From JAAEPI01 sp964352625 (lineage in GTDB: Bacteria; Bacteroidota; Bacteroidia; Cytophagales; Cyclobacteriaceae), in the NCBI GenBank assembly GCA_964352625.1, contig CAYGSD010000009.1:77650-141649 (forward strand): 64,000 nucleotides of DNA, written 5' to 3'. Shown one piece after another: positions 1-7,778 of this stretch; position 1 is the first letter of the stretch; each line of letters begins with the position of its first letter. The translations under genes and the position numbers were made by a program. The notes under the pieces were generated by a model. The model saw only the letters and a list, made by a program, of their open reading frames with translations, was not told the origin of the DNA and searched no databases.

Positions 1-990
1 CCTAAGAAAAAAACCAAGGCAAAAAAAGCAGACTCTAAAAAAACCATCACCAAATCTGCAAAAGAACCTGAGCTATCGGCTGAGCCCAAAGCTGCCAAGA
101 CTGAGGAAAAGGAAACACCAAAACCTGAACCGCCTAAAAAGGAAAGGCCAGCCATCGTCACCAATATGGATGATGGAGATGAAGACGAGGAAACAACAGT
201 ACTGGACCCTAAGGACAAACCTCAAGATGAAGCTCCTAAAAAGAAAGAACCTGCTAGAGCTAGTCGCGGCGAACGCCAGAAAGTAAAAAGGGAAGACTTG
301 GAGAAACTGATGGGTATTGCCATTAAGCCAGCAACAATCAAAGAGGAGAAACCCGAGGAAAAAAAGGAAGAGATAGTCGATAAGAAAGCTCCCAAAAAAG
401 CTCCTGCCAAGAAGAAGACAGCAGCGAAAAAGGAAACCAAAGCTCCTGTTAAAGAGAGTACTACAGACAAATCCGAAAAGACTCAAACGCCTCCTAATAC
501 TGAAGATTCCGCAAAGGAAAAACCTGAACCACCAAAAACAGAATCAACTACTTCTGGAGAAGACGAGACCGCAAGCAGGTCGTCTGCGCGAGCCTTCCTT
601 GACTTTGGAGGAACTGGTGACATGAGTTCATCAGTATCAAGAGCTTCCTCCTCACGAAGAAAACGGAGCACCAGATCAAGTAAGTCGAACGGTGATGCTG
701 GCGAAAAGAAAGGCGGAGATGATGATGATAAATCTGGCCCCAAAGACCTGATTGAAAAATTCATATCAGAAAATCCGAGTATTCAAAGAAGGTCCATTAA
801 AGGTGACAAAAGCGACCTATCCGAAAAAAGCACAGAATGGCAACCAGATGTTGCATCAGAGTATTTAGCTGAGATTTATTTAAAGCAAGGAAATAAACTG
901 CGAGCCATCCAAATCTATGAAGCACTAATGTTGAAATTCCCAGAAAAAAAATCTTACTTTGCGGCTCTTATAGAAAAAGTCCAAGGTTAG
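1..990 (+). CDS. Lys/Glu/Pro-rich protein with C-terminal TPR-like helices (5' end outside window)
   Basis: The frame is open from base 1, so the gene starts left of the window; an internal ATG at 166 is not needed as a start. About 329 residues are visible. The first ~230 are low-complexity, rich in Lys, Ala, Pro and Glu, like a disordered tail. The last ~45 residues (SEYLAEIYLKQGNKLRAIQI and onward) form a TPR-like helical pair. It ends 5 bp before secG, so the two are probably co-transcribed. The mix suggests a scaffold with a disordered linker, but no enzymatic motif is visible and the function is unknown. The highly biased composition makes homology calls on the N-terminal part unreliable. 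Confidence 0.8.
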   Translation, partial: PKKKTKAKKADSKKTITKSAKEPELSAEPKAAKTEEKETPKPEPPKKERPAIVTNMDDGDEDEETTVLDPKDKPQDEAPKKKEPARASRGERQKVKREDLEKLMGIAIKPATIKEEKPEEKKEEIVDKKAPKKAPAKKKTAAKKETKAPVKESTTDKSEKTQTPPNTEDSAKEKPEPPKTESTTSGEDETASRSSARAFLDFGGTGDMSSSVSRASSSRRKRSTRSSKSNGDAGEKKGGDDDDKSGPKDLIEKFISENPSIQRRSIKGDKSDLSEKSTEWQPDVASEYLAEIYLKQGNKLRAIQIYEALMLKFPEKKSYFAALIEKVQG

Positions 991-995
991 AAAGC

Positions 996-1379
996 ATGTA
1001 CACAATCCTTATCGTCCTCATAATTATCACTGCCATTTTATTGATGCTAGTTGTCCTGGCTCAAAATCCAAAAGGTGGTGGATTGTCTAGCCAGTTCGGT
1101 GGATCAGGAACTACGCAATTGATGGGTGTTAAAAAGACTGGTGACTTTCTAGAAAAAGCCACATGGACCTTGATTGTTGCGCTTTTCGTTTTTACTCTCT
1201 GGGCAAACGTCATGGTTCCTGACAGTAACGCAGGGAGTGACATCACTTCACCAAACTTAGAAAATGCCGGACAAGCACCTGCTTCAACTCCAGCTTTTCC
1301 TAGCGCGGATGATTCTACAGATGATAGCTCTGAGAATCTAGAAGACCTTCTCGCTGATGATAGTACCTCGGCAGAATAA
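996..1379 (+). CDS. secG: Preprotein translocase subunit SecG
   Basis: SecG is the small accessory subunit of the SecYEG channel in the inner membrane. The 127-residue product has two membrane segments (about residues 3-23 and 53-73) separated by the family loop with AQNPKGGGLSSQFGG and a QLMG segment. The C-terminus after residue 80 is an acidic Ser/Asp-rich tail, longer than in E. coli; such tails are common in Bacteroidota SecG. It starts 5 bp after the preceding TPR-tailed gene. Its stop is directly adjacent to the stop of the convergent gene at 1380. Confidence 0.93.
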   Translation: MYTILIVLIIITAILLMLVVLAQNPKGGGLSSQFGGSGTTQLMGVKKTGDFLEKATWTLIVALFVFTLWANVMVPDSNAGSDITSPNLENAGQAPASTPAFPSADDSTDDSSENLEDLLADDSTSAE

Positions 1380-2087
1380 TTAGCTGAGTTCTTTTACAAG
1401 CATTCTTTTTGCAATCGGAAGTACGGTTTCCTGTATGGGAAATTTCAATTTACTTATAGCTAAGTAGGTAGCTGGGTTAGGAAGATCAGAGAAGTTTTTT
1501 ATCAATCGCATTTTAATTGACTCGAAAGTACTGACAATACTTCGAACTTCACTCCCAATGAAGTCTGTGGTTAGACTTCTATACTTTTCGTCAGATCGTT
1601 CAAATAATGTCATCTGATATCGATATATAGACACCTTGTTCTCACAATCTTGATTCAACAAAAGATAGCCCTCTTGATCGTAAATGGGAGCCACTCCTAT
1701 CGAGCTAAATTCTATATTGGACTCAACAAATTCATAAAGCTCTTTGCCTTCTTCTAATACATGTTCCAATTTGGGAAGAGCAAAGCTTATTAAGTCCTCG
1801 ATCACACTCATTACTTCATCATCCTTGATTAGCTTATCATAAGTCAATTTTAGTTTTACAAAATCAGCTCGACTTAGTGTCTTTGGGAAATTCTCAAAAA
1901 GCAATTGCTTATTGTCTCTTACCTTAATCAAGTTCTGATAATGGAAGACCAGGTCCGACATAAAGGGATAAAGTTCGGAATGATTAAATCTCTTTCTAAT
2001 ATCCTTTAGGTAGGCCAGAAGGATATACTTTTTATACTCATAATCCACAAGTCCTTCTGTCAGCCAGTCATGTTTCAGGGTATCCAT
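1380..2087 (-). CDS. Conserved hypothetical protein
   Basis: A 235-residue, mostly helical, soluble protein without signal peptide or membrane segment. It begins MDTLKHDWLTEGLVDYEYKK and is rich in Lys, Leu and Glu. No catalytic or binding motif is recognised. It is convergent with secG (stop codons abut) and divergent from groES, so it is probably a single-gene unit reading away from the chaperonin promoter. Codon use looks like that of its neighbours. It is called real because of its length, clean start and lack of a competing frame; the function is unknown. Confidence 0.8.
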   Translation of the reverse strand: MDTLKHDWLTEGLVDYEYKKYILLAYLKDIRKRFNHSELYPFMSDLVFHYQNLIKVRDNKQLLFENFPKTLSRADFVKLKLTYDKLIKDDEVMSVIEDLISFALPKLEHVLEEGKELYEFVESNIEFSSIGVAPIYDQEGYLLLNQDCENKVSIYRYQMTLFERSDEKYRSLTTDFIGSEVRSIVSTFESIKMRLIKNFSDLPNPATYLAISKLKFPIQETVLPIAKRMLVKELS

Positions 2088-2140
2088 AAAATCGGCGTTT
2101 TAAGAAAATTAAAACCGAAATGTCACTAAGCCAAATAGAT

Positions 2141-2169
2141 TCTGACATAATGCCTGAAATATTGTCAGA
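2141..2169. promoter_or_regulatory. Inverted repeat upstream of groES
   Basis: TCTGACA (2141-2147) and TGTCAGA (2163-2169) are perfect 7-bp inverted arms with a 15-bp spacer, about 85 bp before the groES start and 55 bp before the divergent gene. It is not the CIRCE element (TTAGCACTC-N9-GAGTGCTAA) used by HrcA. It could be an operator for heat-shock control or simply chance in an AT-rich region. Confidence 0.3.
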
Positions 2170-2251
2170 GATTCCGCCCTTTCCCCTACTTGGCACATAA
2201 AATGATCAAGTGACGGAAATTGAAAATCAAAAAACTAAACGTTTATTCAAC

Positions 2252-2530
2252 ATGTCAAAAGTTAACTTCAAACCACTTGCCGACAGGGTTCTCGTTGAGC
2301 CAGCGGCTGCAGAAGAAAAAACTGCAAGCGGTATCATCATCCCTGACACGGCAAAAGAAAAACCTCAAAGAGGTGCTATCGTGGCAATCGGTACTGGCAA
2401 GAAAGACGAACCACTCAATGTAAAAGTGGGCGACCAGGTTCTTTACGGTAAATATTCAGGAACTGAGATCACTATCGACGGAACGGAGTATTTGATCATG
2501 AAAGAATCCGATATCTACGGAATCGTTTAA
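2252..2530 (+). CDS. groES: Co-chaperonin GroES (HSP10)
   Basis: GroES caps the GroEL folding chamber in the cytosol. The product is 92 residues when started at ATG 2252 (MSKVNFKPLADRVLVEPAAA), the usual GroES length. A longer frame opens at a GTG at 2210, but its 14 extra residues do not resemble GroES. The mobile-loop region (EEKTASGIIIPDTAKEKPQ) and the beta-barrel motifs (VGDQVLYGKYSGTEI) are intact. groEL follows after 30 bp, so this is the standard groES-groEL operon. Confidence 0.96.
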   Translation: MSKVNFKPLADRVLVEPAAAEEKTASGIIIPDTAKEKPQRGAIVAIGTGKKDEPLNVKVGDQVLYGKYSGTEITIDGTEYLIMKESDIYGIV

Positions 2531-2560
2531 TCACATTAATTACTACTAAAAATTAAAATA

Positions 2561-4192
2561 ATGGCTAAAGAAATATTCTTCAATACTGACGCAAGAGACA
2601 GCATCAAGAGAGGTGTCGACATTCTTGCTAATGCAGTGAAAGTAACCCTTGGACCAAAGGGCAGAAACGTGATCCTAGACAAAAAATTCGGTGCTCCAAC
2701 CGTAACTAAGGATGGTGTTTCAGTAGCAAAAGAAATCGAGCTCAAGGAGCCTATTGAAAACATGGGTGCTCAACTCGTGAAAGAAGTTGCTTCCAAAACA
2801 GCAGACGATGCTGGAGACGGAACAACTACTGCTACCGTACTTGCTCAGGCAATTTTCGGACATGGTATCAAAAACGTAGCAGCTGGTGCAAACCCAATGG
2901 ATCTTAAGAGAGGAATTGACAAGGCAGTTGCCACAATTGTTGAAAACCTGAAATCTCAATCTAAGCAGATCAAAACATCTGATGAGATTTCTCAGGTTGC
3001 ATCCGTTTCAGCGAATAACGATCAGGAAATCGGAAAGATGATCGCTGACGCAATGGACAAAGTAGGCAAAGATGGTGTAATCACTGTGGAGGAAGCGAAA
3101 GGAACTGAGACTGAAGTGAAGACCGTGGAGGGGATGCAATTCGACAGAGGATATCTTTCTCCATACTTTGTGACCAATACAGACAAAATGGATGCTGAGC
3201 TTGAATCTCCTTACATTTTGATTTACGACAAGAAAGTTTCAAACATGAAAGAATTGCTTCCTGTACTCGAAGCAACTGCTCAAACTGGCAAACCACTATT
3301 GATTATCGCTGAAGACGTGGAAGGTGAAGCCCTTGCCACTTTGGTGGTAAACAAAATCAGAGGTTCACTGAAAATAGCTGCTGTTAAAGCGCCAGGTTTT
3401 GGTGACAGAAGAAAAGCTATGCTTGAGGATATCGCTGTATTGACTGGCGGTACTGTAATCTCAGAAGAAAGAGGTTACAAACTTGAGAATGCTACTCTTG
3501 ATGATCTTGGAACTGCTGAGAAAATCAATATTGATAAGGACAACACGACGATTGTAAATGGTGCTGGCAAAAAAGCTGACATCACAGCTCGTGTAAACCA
3601 AATCAAGCAGCAAATTGAAAACACAACTTCTGATTACGACAAAGAGAAGCTGCAAGAGAGACTTGCTAAACTTTCAGGCGGTGTGGCCATTCTTTACATC
3701 GGAGCTGCTACTGAGGTAGAGATGAAAGAGAAGAAAGACAGAGTGGATGATGCACTTCACGCAACGAGAGCGGCTGTTCAAGAGGGTATCGTTGCTGGTG
3801 GAGGAGTAGCCTTGATCAGAGCAATGAAATCCCTTGATTCATTAAAACTTGACAATGAAGATCAGAACACTGGTGTGTCGATCATTCAATTAGCAATCCA
3901 AGCTCCATTGAGAACTATCATTGAAAACGCAGGTGGTGAAGCATCTGTGGTTGTGAATGAAGTTCTTAAAGGAAAAGACGATTACGGCTTCAATGCGGCT
4001 AATGGCGAGTATGTGAACATGTTCAAAGCTGGTATCATTGACCCTACTAAGGTGACTCGATTGGCACTGGAGAACGCAGCTTCTATCGCTTCTCTCCTAC
4101 TCACTACTGAGTGTGTAGTGGCAGACGCTCCAGAAGAAGCAGGTGCTTCTGCTATGCCTCCAATGGGTGGTGGTATGGGCGGCATGATGTAA
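2561..4192 (+). CDS. groEL: Chaperonin GroEL (HSP60)
   Basis: ATP-driven folding chamber subunit, 543 residues, normal family length. Visible hallmarks are the N-terminal VTLGPKGRNV nucleotide-binding segment, DAGDGTTTATVLAQ near residues 83-96, the apical VKAPGFGDRRKAML segment, VAGGGVALIRA in the C-terminal equatorial domain, and the GGM-rich tail ending GGMGGMM. The C-terminus is complete and is followed by a strong intrinsic terminator at 4211-4244. Nothing is unusual; this is probably the housekeeping copy. Confidence 0.97.
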   Translation: MAKEIFFNTDARDSIKRGVDILANAVKVTLGPKGRNVILDKKFGAPTVTKDGVSVAKEIELKEPIENMGAQLVKEVASKTADDAGDGTTTATVLAQAIFGHGIKNVAAGANPMDLKRGIDKAVATIVENLKSQSKQIKTSDEISQVASVSANNDQEIGKMIADAMDKVGKDGVITVEEAKGTETEVKTVEGMQFDRGYLSPYFVTNTDKMDAELESPYILIYDKKVSNMKELLPVLEATAQTGKPLLIIAEDVEGEALATLVVNKIRGSLKIAAVKAPGFGDRRKAMLEDIAVLTGGTVISEERGYKLENATLDDLGTAEKINIDKDNTTIVNGAGKKADITARVNQIKQQIENTTSDYDKEKLQERLAKLSGGVAILYIGAATEVEMKEKKDRVDDALHATRAAVQEGIVAGGGVALIRAMKSLDSLKLDNEDQNTGVSIIQLAIQAPLRTIIENAGGEASVVVNEVLKGKDDYGFNAANGEYVNMFKAGIIDPTKVTRLALENAASIASLLLTTECVVADAPEEAGASAMPPMGGGMGGMM

Positions 4193-4210
4193 GCCAAACA
4201 ATTATTCTAA

Positions 4211-4244
4211 AAAAAGCCTCCCGGCATGTCGGGAGGCTTTTTTT
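4211..4244 (+). terminator. Intrinsic terminator after groEL
   Basis: An 8-bp G/C-rich stem, GCCTCCCG (4216-4223) with CGGGAGGC (4230-4237), loop of 6, followed by a T run to 4244 and preceded by an A run, so it could work in both directions. It separates groESL from the toxin-antitoxin pair. Confidence 0.9.
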
Positions 4245-4258
4245 GTGAACGCTTTTTT

Positions 4259-4280
4259 TGTAATACAATTTTGTAATACA
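4259..4280. promoter_or_regulatory. Tandem TGTAATACA operator before the antitoxin gene
   Basis: TGTAATACA occurs at 4259-4267 and again at 4272-4280, 13 bp apart in the same orientation. Each copy is a near-palindrome (TGTA-N-TACA). The second copy ends 8 bp before the antitoxin ATG. Paired short palindromic sites are what ribbon-helix-helix antitoxins usually bind for autoregulation, so this is inferred to be the operator of the vapBC-like unit. Confidence 0.6.
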
Positions 4281-4287
4281 TTTGGGG

Positions 4288-4536
4288 ATGTTAAACGTGA
4301 GACTCGATAAGGATACTGAAAAAAAGCTCCGAGACTATGCTGAGCAAAATGCAACGTCCAAGTCTTCCATCGTAAAAGAAGCACTTGCCATGTACTTTTC
4401 TAAAACCAATCAAAAACAGACTTCCTTTGATTTAGGAGCCGATTTATTTGGACCGGCATCTAGTGGCCAGTCTGATTTATCCAAGACGTACAAATCCAAA
4501 CTGAAGAAAAAAATCAATGAGAAACACGCTCATTGA
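4288..4536 (+). CDS. Ribbon-helix-helix antitoxin (VapB/CopG-like)
   Basis: An 82-residue protein from ATG 4288; a TTG two codons earlier is less likely. The N-terminal ~45 residues (MLNVRLDKDTEKKLRDYAEQ) match the ribbon-helix-helix DNA-binding pattern: a short beta strand, then two helices. The Lys-rich C-terminus would bind and neutralise the toxin. It overlaps the PIN-domain gene by 20 bp, which is typical of type II toxin-antitoxin pairs. Tandem palindromes just upstream fit autoregulation by the antitoxin-toxin complex. The family assignment rests on pattern and context. Confidence 0.82.
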   Translation: MLNVRLDKDTEKKLRDYAEQNATSKSSIVKEALAMYFSKTNQKQTSFDLGADLFGPASSGQSDLSKTYKSKLKKKINEKHAH

Positions 4537-4927
4537 TGCGGGTCCGTTGATAGCTCTTTTCGATAGATCCGATAGTTATCATCTAGCCGCTCTTCGTTTC
4601 CTCGAGACCTATGAAGGAACTCTTTGGACCACATGGCCAGTGATTACTGAAGTCAGCCACATGTTGGACTTCCACATTCAGAGTCAAATCAATTTTCTCA
4701 AATGGATCAATCGCGGGGGAATAAAAATCGTGGATTTGTCCGAGGATCATTTTCCTAGAATTATTCAATTGTGTGAAAAATTCGATGATGTGCCGATGGA
4801 TTTGGCAGATGCCACGTTGATAATAGCATCGGAAGTTGCAGACATTAAGGAAATCGCGAGCATCGACACAGATTTCTATGTGTACAGAAACGTGCGCAAC
4901 GAGTACCTCACCAACATCTTTCTATAA
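4517..4927 (+). CDS. PIN-domain ribonuclease toxin (VapC-like)
   Basis: A 136-residue PIN protein, probably an RNA-cleaving toxin held inactive by the upstream antitoxin. Acidic metal-binding positions are visible: D7 in TLIDAGPLIALFD, E45 in PVITEVSHML, D95/D98 in PMDLADATLI, and D117/D119 in SIDTDFYVYR. The ORF is full length and the catalytic set appears intact, so the toxin should be active. The start lies inside the antitoxin gene, suggesting translational coupling. The RNA target cannot be read from sequence. Confidence 0.85.
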   Translation: MRNTLIDAGPLIALFDRSDSYHLAALRFLETYEGTLWTTWPVITEVSHMLDFHIQSQINFLKWINRGGIKIVDLSEDHFPRIIQLCEKFDDVPMDLADATLIIASEVADIKEIASIDTDFYVYRNVRNEYLTNIFL

Positions 4928-5039
4928 AACCGAAAGTTTCATAGATCGGAATGCAACTATACCAAGCTGATCTGCATCTTTTGTTTGAACTAAGGATGTA
5001 ACCTTTCAATAGTTGCGAAGTAATTCCTTCAGATCGCCA

Positions 5040-5120
5040 ATGCAAGCACGGTTGAACCATACAAGAATCCTTTACCTGTTATTAGGACTAGCAGTCGCAG
5101 GGTTCATATTATTTCTATAG
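5040..5120 (+). CDS. Possible 26-residue membrane micropeptide
   Basis: ATG at 5040 opens a 26-codon frame. Its N-terminus is basic and polar (MQARLNHTRILY), followed by an uninterrupted hydrophobic stretch ending FILFL. This is the layout of a single-span membrane peptide. It sits in the otherwise empty 282-bp gap between the PIN toxin and the convergent OPT gene, just before a strong terminator. No clear ribosome-binding site is present. It may be real or a chance ORF. Confidence 0.3.
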   Translation: MQARLNHTRILYLLLGLAVAGFILFL

Positions 5121-5153
5121 ATTCTCATCCAACTCAAAATGGGACAAAAAAGA

Positions 5154-5179
5154 CCCCTCCCGATAGCTATCGGGAGGGG
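5154..5179. terminator. Bidirectional terminator between PIN toxin and OPT transporter
   Basis: A perfect 26-bp palindrome centred at 5166/5167 (arms begin CCCCTCCCGATAG), with an A run on its left and a run of eight T on its right. It can terminate both the rightward toxin transcript and the leftward transporter transcript. Confidence 0.88.
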
Positions 5180-5209
5180 CTTTTTTTTATTTCTGTCAGA
5201 CGAAGATCT

Positions 5210-7186
5210 TTACTCCTCACTCCTCGCTAATTTTTTGACTACTTGATAGATGAAAATCAAGATCAGAATTAGAATTACCAATCCCAGATTTTCATACAAG
5301 AAAGCAATGTCGTGAGGTGTTCCCATCTGAACTCCCAACACAATTGCGATTGCAATTCCTATTCCCATCAAGGCTTCACCTGTTATCAAACCAGATGCAA
5401 GCAACAACCCTGCATTATCAGCACGATCCTTATTCTTGGCTCCTTTGGTTGATTTAGTCAACATCCATGCAAGGACACCTCCTATAAAAATTGAAGAGTC
5501 TAACTCGAAAGGCAAGTAAAGTCCAACTGCCACCGCGAGAATCGGTAATCTGAAATTCGCTCCTCGTGACTTCTGAATTTGATCTGCAATAATGATTACC
5601 ACTGCTATAGCTGCCCCGACATACACAATATTCCAGGGAATAGGCTGCCCTGTACCAAAAATTCCCTCAGCGACACTCTGCATCAGTGTGGCTTGTGGTG
5701 CTGTTAATGAATTAGGTGTTTCCGCTGTTGGAGCGCCCATTCCATACGCAATTAGTAAAGCATTCAGAACAAATGGAATAGCTAACGCACCTGCTACAAC
5801 CCCGACCATCTGCATGATTTGTTGCTTGAATGGTGTAGCTCCCAAAATATGGCCAGCTTTCAAATCCTGCATATTGTCTCCGGCAATTGCGGCAGCACAA
5901 CAAACTACAGCTCCAATTAGGATGGCTCCCGCTGCTCCGCTTGCAGCTCCATCTGTCGCAATAAGAGCTGATAGAATCAATGATGCTGAAAGAATGGTTG
6001 CGATAGTAACACCAGAAATAGGATTGTTAGAACTTCCTACAAGTCCCGCCATATAACCAGCTACGGCAGAGAATAAAAAGCCTGCAACTACCATGATAAG
6101 TGCCATCGCGATAGAGATAGGTACATCCATAATCACTGATTGATAAATAATGAAGATTGGCACAACCAACACTCCAACACCAATGATTACCCAAGACATT
6201 GGGGTGTCCAACTCCGTACGGAGTACGTCATTCATTTTAGTACCACCTTTCTTGAAGGCTTCAATACCAGATTTGATGGCATTCCCAAGAGTACCTGCCA
6301 AGCTTAGCAAAGCCCAAAGCCCACCTACCACCATGGCGCCTACTCCAAGGTATCTGAGCTTGGCGCTCCAAAGTGCTCCACCGATATTATCAACGGTTAC
6401 ATCACTGATATTGGCAAATTTTCCGGCTGCTACCAAATCTGCAGCAACGGCTTCAAAGCCATTCGATCCAATATAGATCGGCATAGCTATCCACCAAGTG
6501 ATCACTCCACCCATAAAGACAAGGGTAGAAATATTAAGCCCGACGATATAACCAACGGCCACCAGCGCCGGAGATAAGTTGAGGCTGAAATAGAGGTAAA
6601 CCTTCTGCTGAATCAAAGTGGCTCTTTCGAAAATCCCCTCCCACAATGCCATGGCAGCATCACCAAGTTTAAAAAGTCCTCCGATTAAAGATCCCCAAAT
6701 TAGATACTTCACGGCCTTCCCTCCTTCTTCTCCGGTTTTCAGTACTTCCGCTGTGGCTACACCTTCTGGGAATTTCAAGTTCTCCTCAACGATCAACGCA
6801 CGTCTCAGAGGAATAGTAAATAGCACCCCAAGGACTCCACCGCACAAGGCAATCATCACGGTTTCGAAATAGTTGAATTCCTCCCAATAGCCCATGATAA
6901 CGAGCGCCGGAATGGTAAAAATAACTCCGGCTGCCAGGGACTCGCCAGCTGATGCCGCTGTTTGCACGAGGTTGTTCTCAAGAATATTAGAGTTCTTAAA
7001 GACCTTCAATAAGGCCATTGAAATAACAGCCGCTGGTATAGATGCCGAAACGGTAAGGCCGGCAAAAAGACCAAAATAAGCGTTGGCAGCAGAAAGAACT
7101 ACGGATAATAATGCACCCAGAATTACGGCCTTGAGCGTAATCTCAGGCAATTTAGTTCCAGCATCAATATAGGGTTTGTGCTCCAT
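5210..7186 (-). CDS. OPT/YSL-family oligopeptide transporter
   Basis: A 658-residue polytopic membrane protein with about 14-16 hydrophobic segments, matching the oligopeptide transporter (OPT) superfamily. The N-terminal region ANAYFGLFAGLTVSASIPAA and the NNLVQTAASAGESLAAGVIF segment are characteristic of bacterial OPT proteins. Members import oligopeptides or metal-chelate-like substrates using the ion gradient; the substrate here cannot be told. It is a single-gene unit with a strong shared terminator at its 3' end. The length is complete. Confidence 0.88.
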   Translation of the reverse strand: MEHKPYIDAGTKLPEITLKAVILGALLSVVLSAANAYFGLFAGLTVSASIPAAVISMALLKVFKNSNILENNLVQTAASAGESLAAGVIFTIPALVIMGYWEEFNYFETVMIALCGGVLGVLFTIPLRRALIVEENLKFPEGVATAEVLKTGEEGGKAVKYLIWGSLIGGLFKLGDAAMALWEGIFERATLIQQKVYLYFSLNLSPALVAVGYIVGLNISTLVFMGGVITWWIAMPIYIGSNGFEAVAADLVAAGKFANISDVTVDNIGGALWSAKLRYLGVGAMVVGGLWALLSLAGTLGNAIKSGIEAFKKGGTKMNDVLRTELDTPMSWVIIGVGVLVVPIFIIYQSVIMDVPISIAMALIMVVAGFLFSAVAGYMAGLVGSSNNPISGVTIATILSASLILSALIATDGAASGAAGAILIGAVVCCAAAIAGDNMQDLKAGHILGATPFKQQIMQMVGVVAGALAIPFVLNALLIAYGMGAPTAETPNSLTAPQATLMQSVAEGIFGTGQPIPWNIVYVGAAIAVVIIIADQIQKSRGANFRLPILAVAVGLYLPFELDSSIFIGGVLAWMLTKSTKGAKNKDRADNAGLLLASGLITGEALMGIGIAIAIVLGVQMGTPHDIAFLYENLGLVILILILIFIYQVVKKLARSEE

Positions 7187-7379
7187 TGGATAGATGAGTT
7201 AAGTTGATTTTTGGTTAATGATTGAATACAATCGATAAAGATAACCAGAAGCTTAAAAATGACTAGAAAACCTGAATATCAGGCTTAAAATATAATTTTC
7301 ACACTATTGAATTACACTAAAGCAACCCTTTAAGATAAAATGAACGTATAGGGTTTGATTAGATTAAAACAAAAGAGTC

Positions 7380-7559
7380 ATGTACTTGCTTTGGTATTCA
7401 GTAGAGGATCAAAAATATAATCTTGAATTCATCCCAGAAGATGCTCGCTTCTCAAAGAGCAACGATCTGGATGTGACGTATGAATTTGGTGCCGATGAAT
7501 CAAAAGTCGCAACCAAAGTGCTCAAGAATTTGAACCTCGCCCTTCAAAACGTTGCTTGA
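7380..7559 (+). CDS. Small hypothetical protein (59 aa)
   Basis: ATG 7380, preceded by an AGAG-rich stretch, opens a 59-codon frame ending TGA 7557-7559. The product starts MYLLWYSVEDQKYNLEF and is soluble and charged. It resembles the product of the next ORF (7590-7778): LWYS/IWHS, DQKYNL/ENKFKL, and YEFGADES near YRFAQDKES. That resemblance and the same order and strand support both being genes of one small family. No known domain is recognised. Confidence 0.5.
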   Translation: MYLLWYSVEDQKYNLEFIPEDARFSKSNDLDVTYEFGADESKVATKVLKNLNLALQNVA

Positions 7560-7589
7560 TTTTCATCTTCCCATTAGCTTGAAGCCGCA

Positions 7590-7778
7590 ATGGACTTCAT
7601 TATTTGGCATTCAGGCACAGAAAATAAGTTTAAGCTTTCTCGACAAGTGAATCGGGATGTGTTTGAGTGTGATCGCACTGAATACATGCGAATTCTCTAT
7701 CGATTTGCACAAGACAAAGAATCAGACGCCAAGCGGATACACGAAAAGCTCGTGAGCGAATCTGGGAAAATCTTCTAA
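7590..7778 (+). CDS. Small hypothetical protein (62 aa)
   Basis: A 62-residue charged, soluble protein, MDFIIWHSGTENKFKLSRQ at its start, 30 bp after the similar 59-residue ORF. Its C-terminal half (RFAQDKESDAKRIHEKLV) is predicted helical. Its stop overlaps by 4 bp the stop region of the convergent TonB receptor gene. The two small ORFs look like a tandem duplication that has diverged. The function is unknown. Confidence 0.5.
   Translation: MDFIIWHSGTENKFKLSRQVNRDVFECDRTEYMRILYRFAQDKESDAKRIHEKLVSESGKIF

Noticed and set aside
2190..2196. TTGGCAC upstream of groES as a sigma-54 -24 element
   Set aside because: The required GC of the -12 element (TTGC) is absent at the right spacing.
2210..2251. 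14-residue N-terminal extension of GroES from a GTG
   Set aside because: The extension does not match the family; MSKVNFKPLADRV at 2252 is the normal start.
5592..7079. Several ORFs of 60-150 codons antisense to the OPT transporter
   Set aside because: They are mirror frames of a clear membrane-protein gene and show no independent features.
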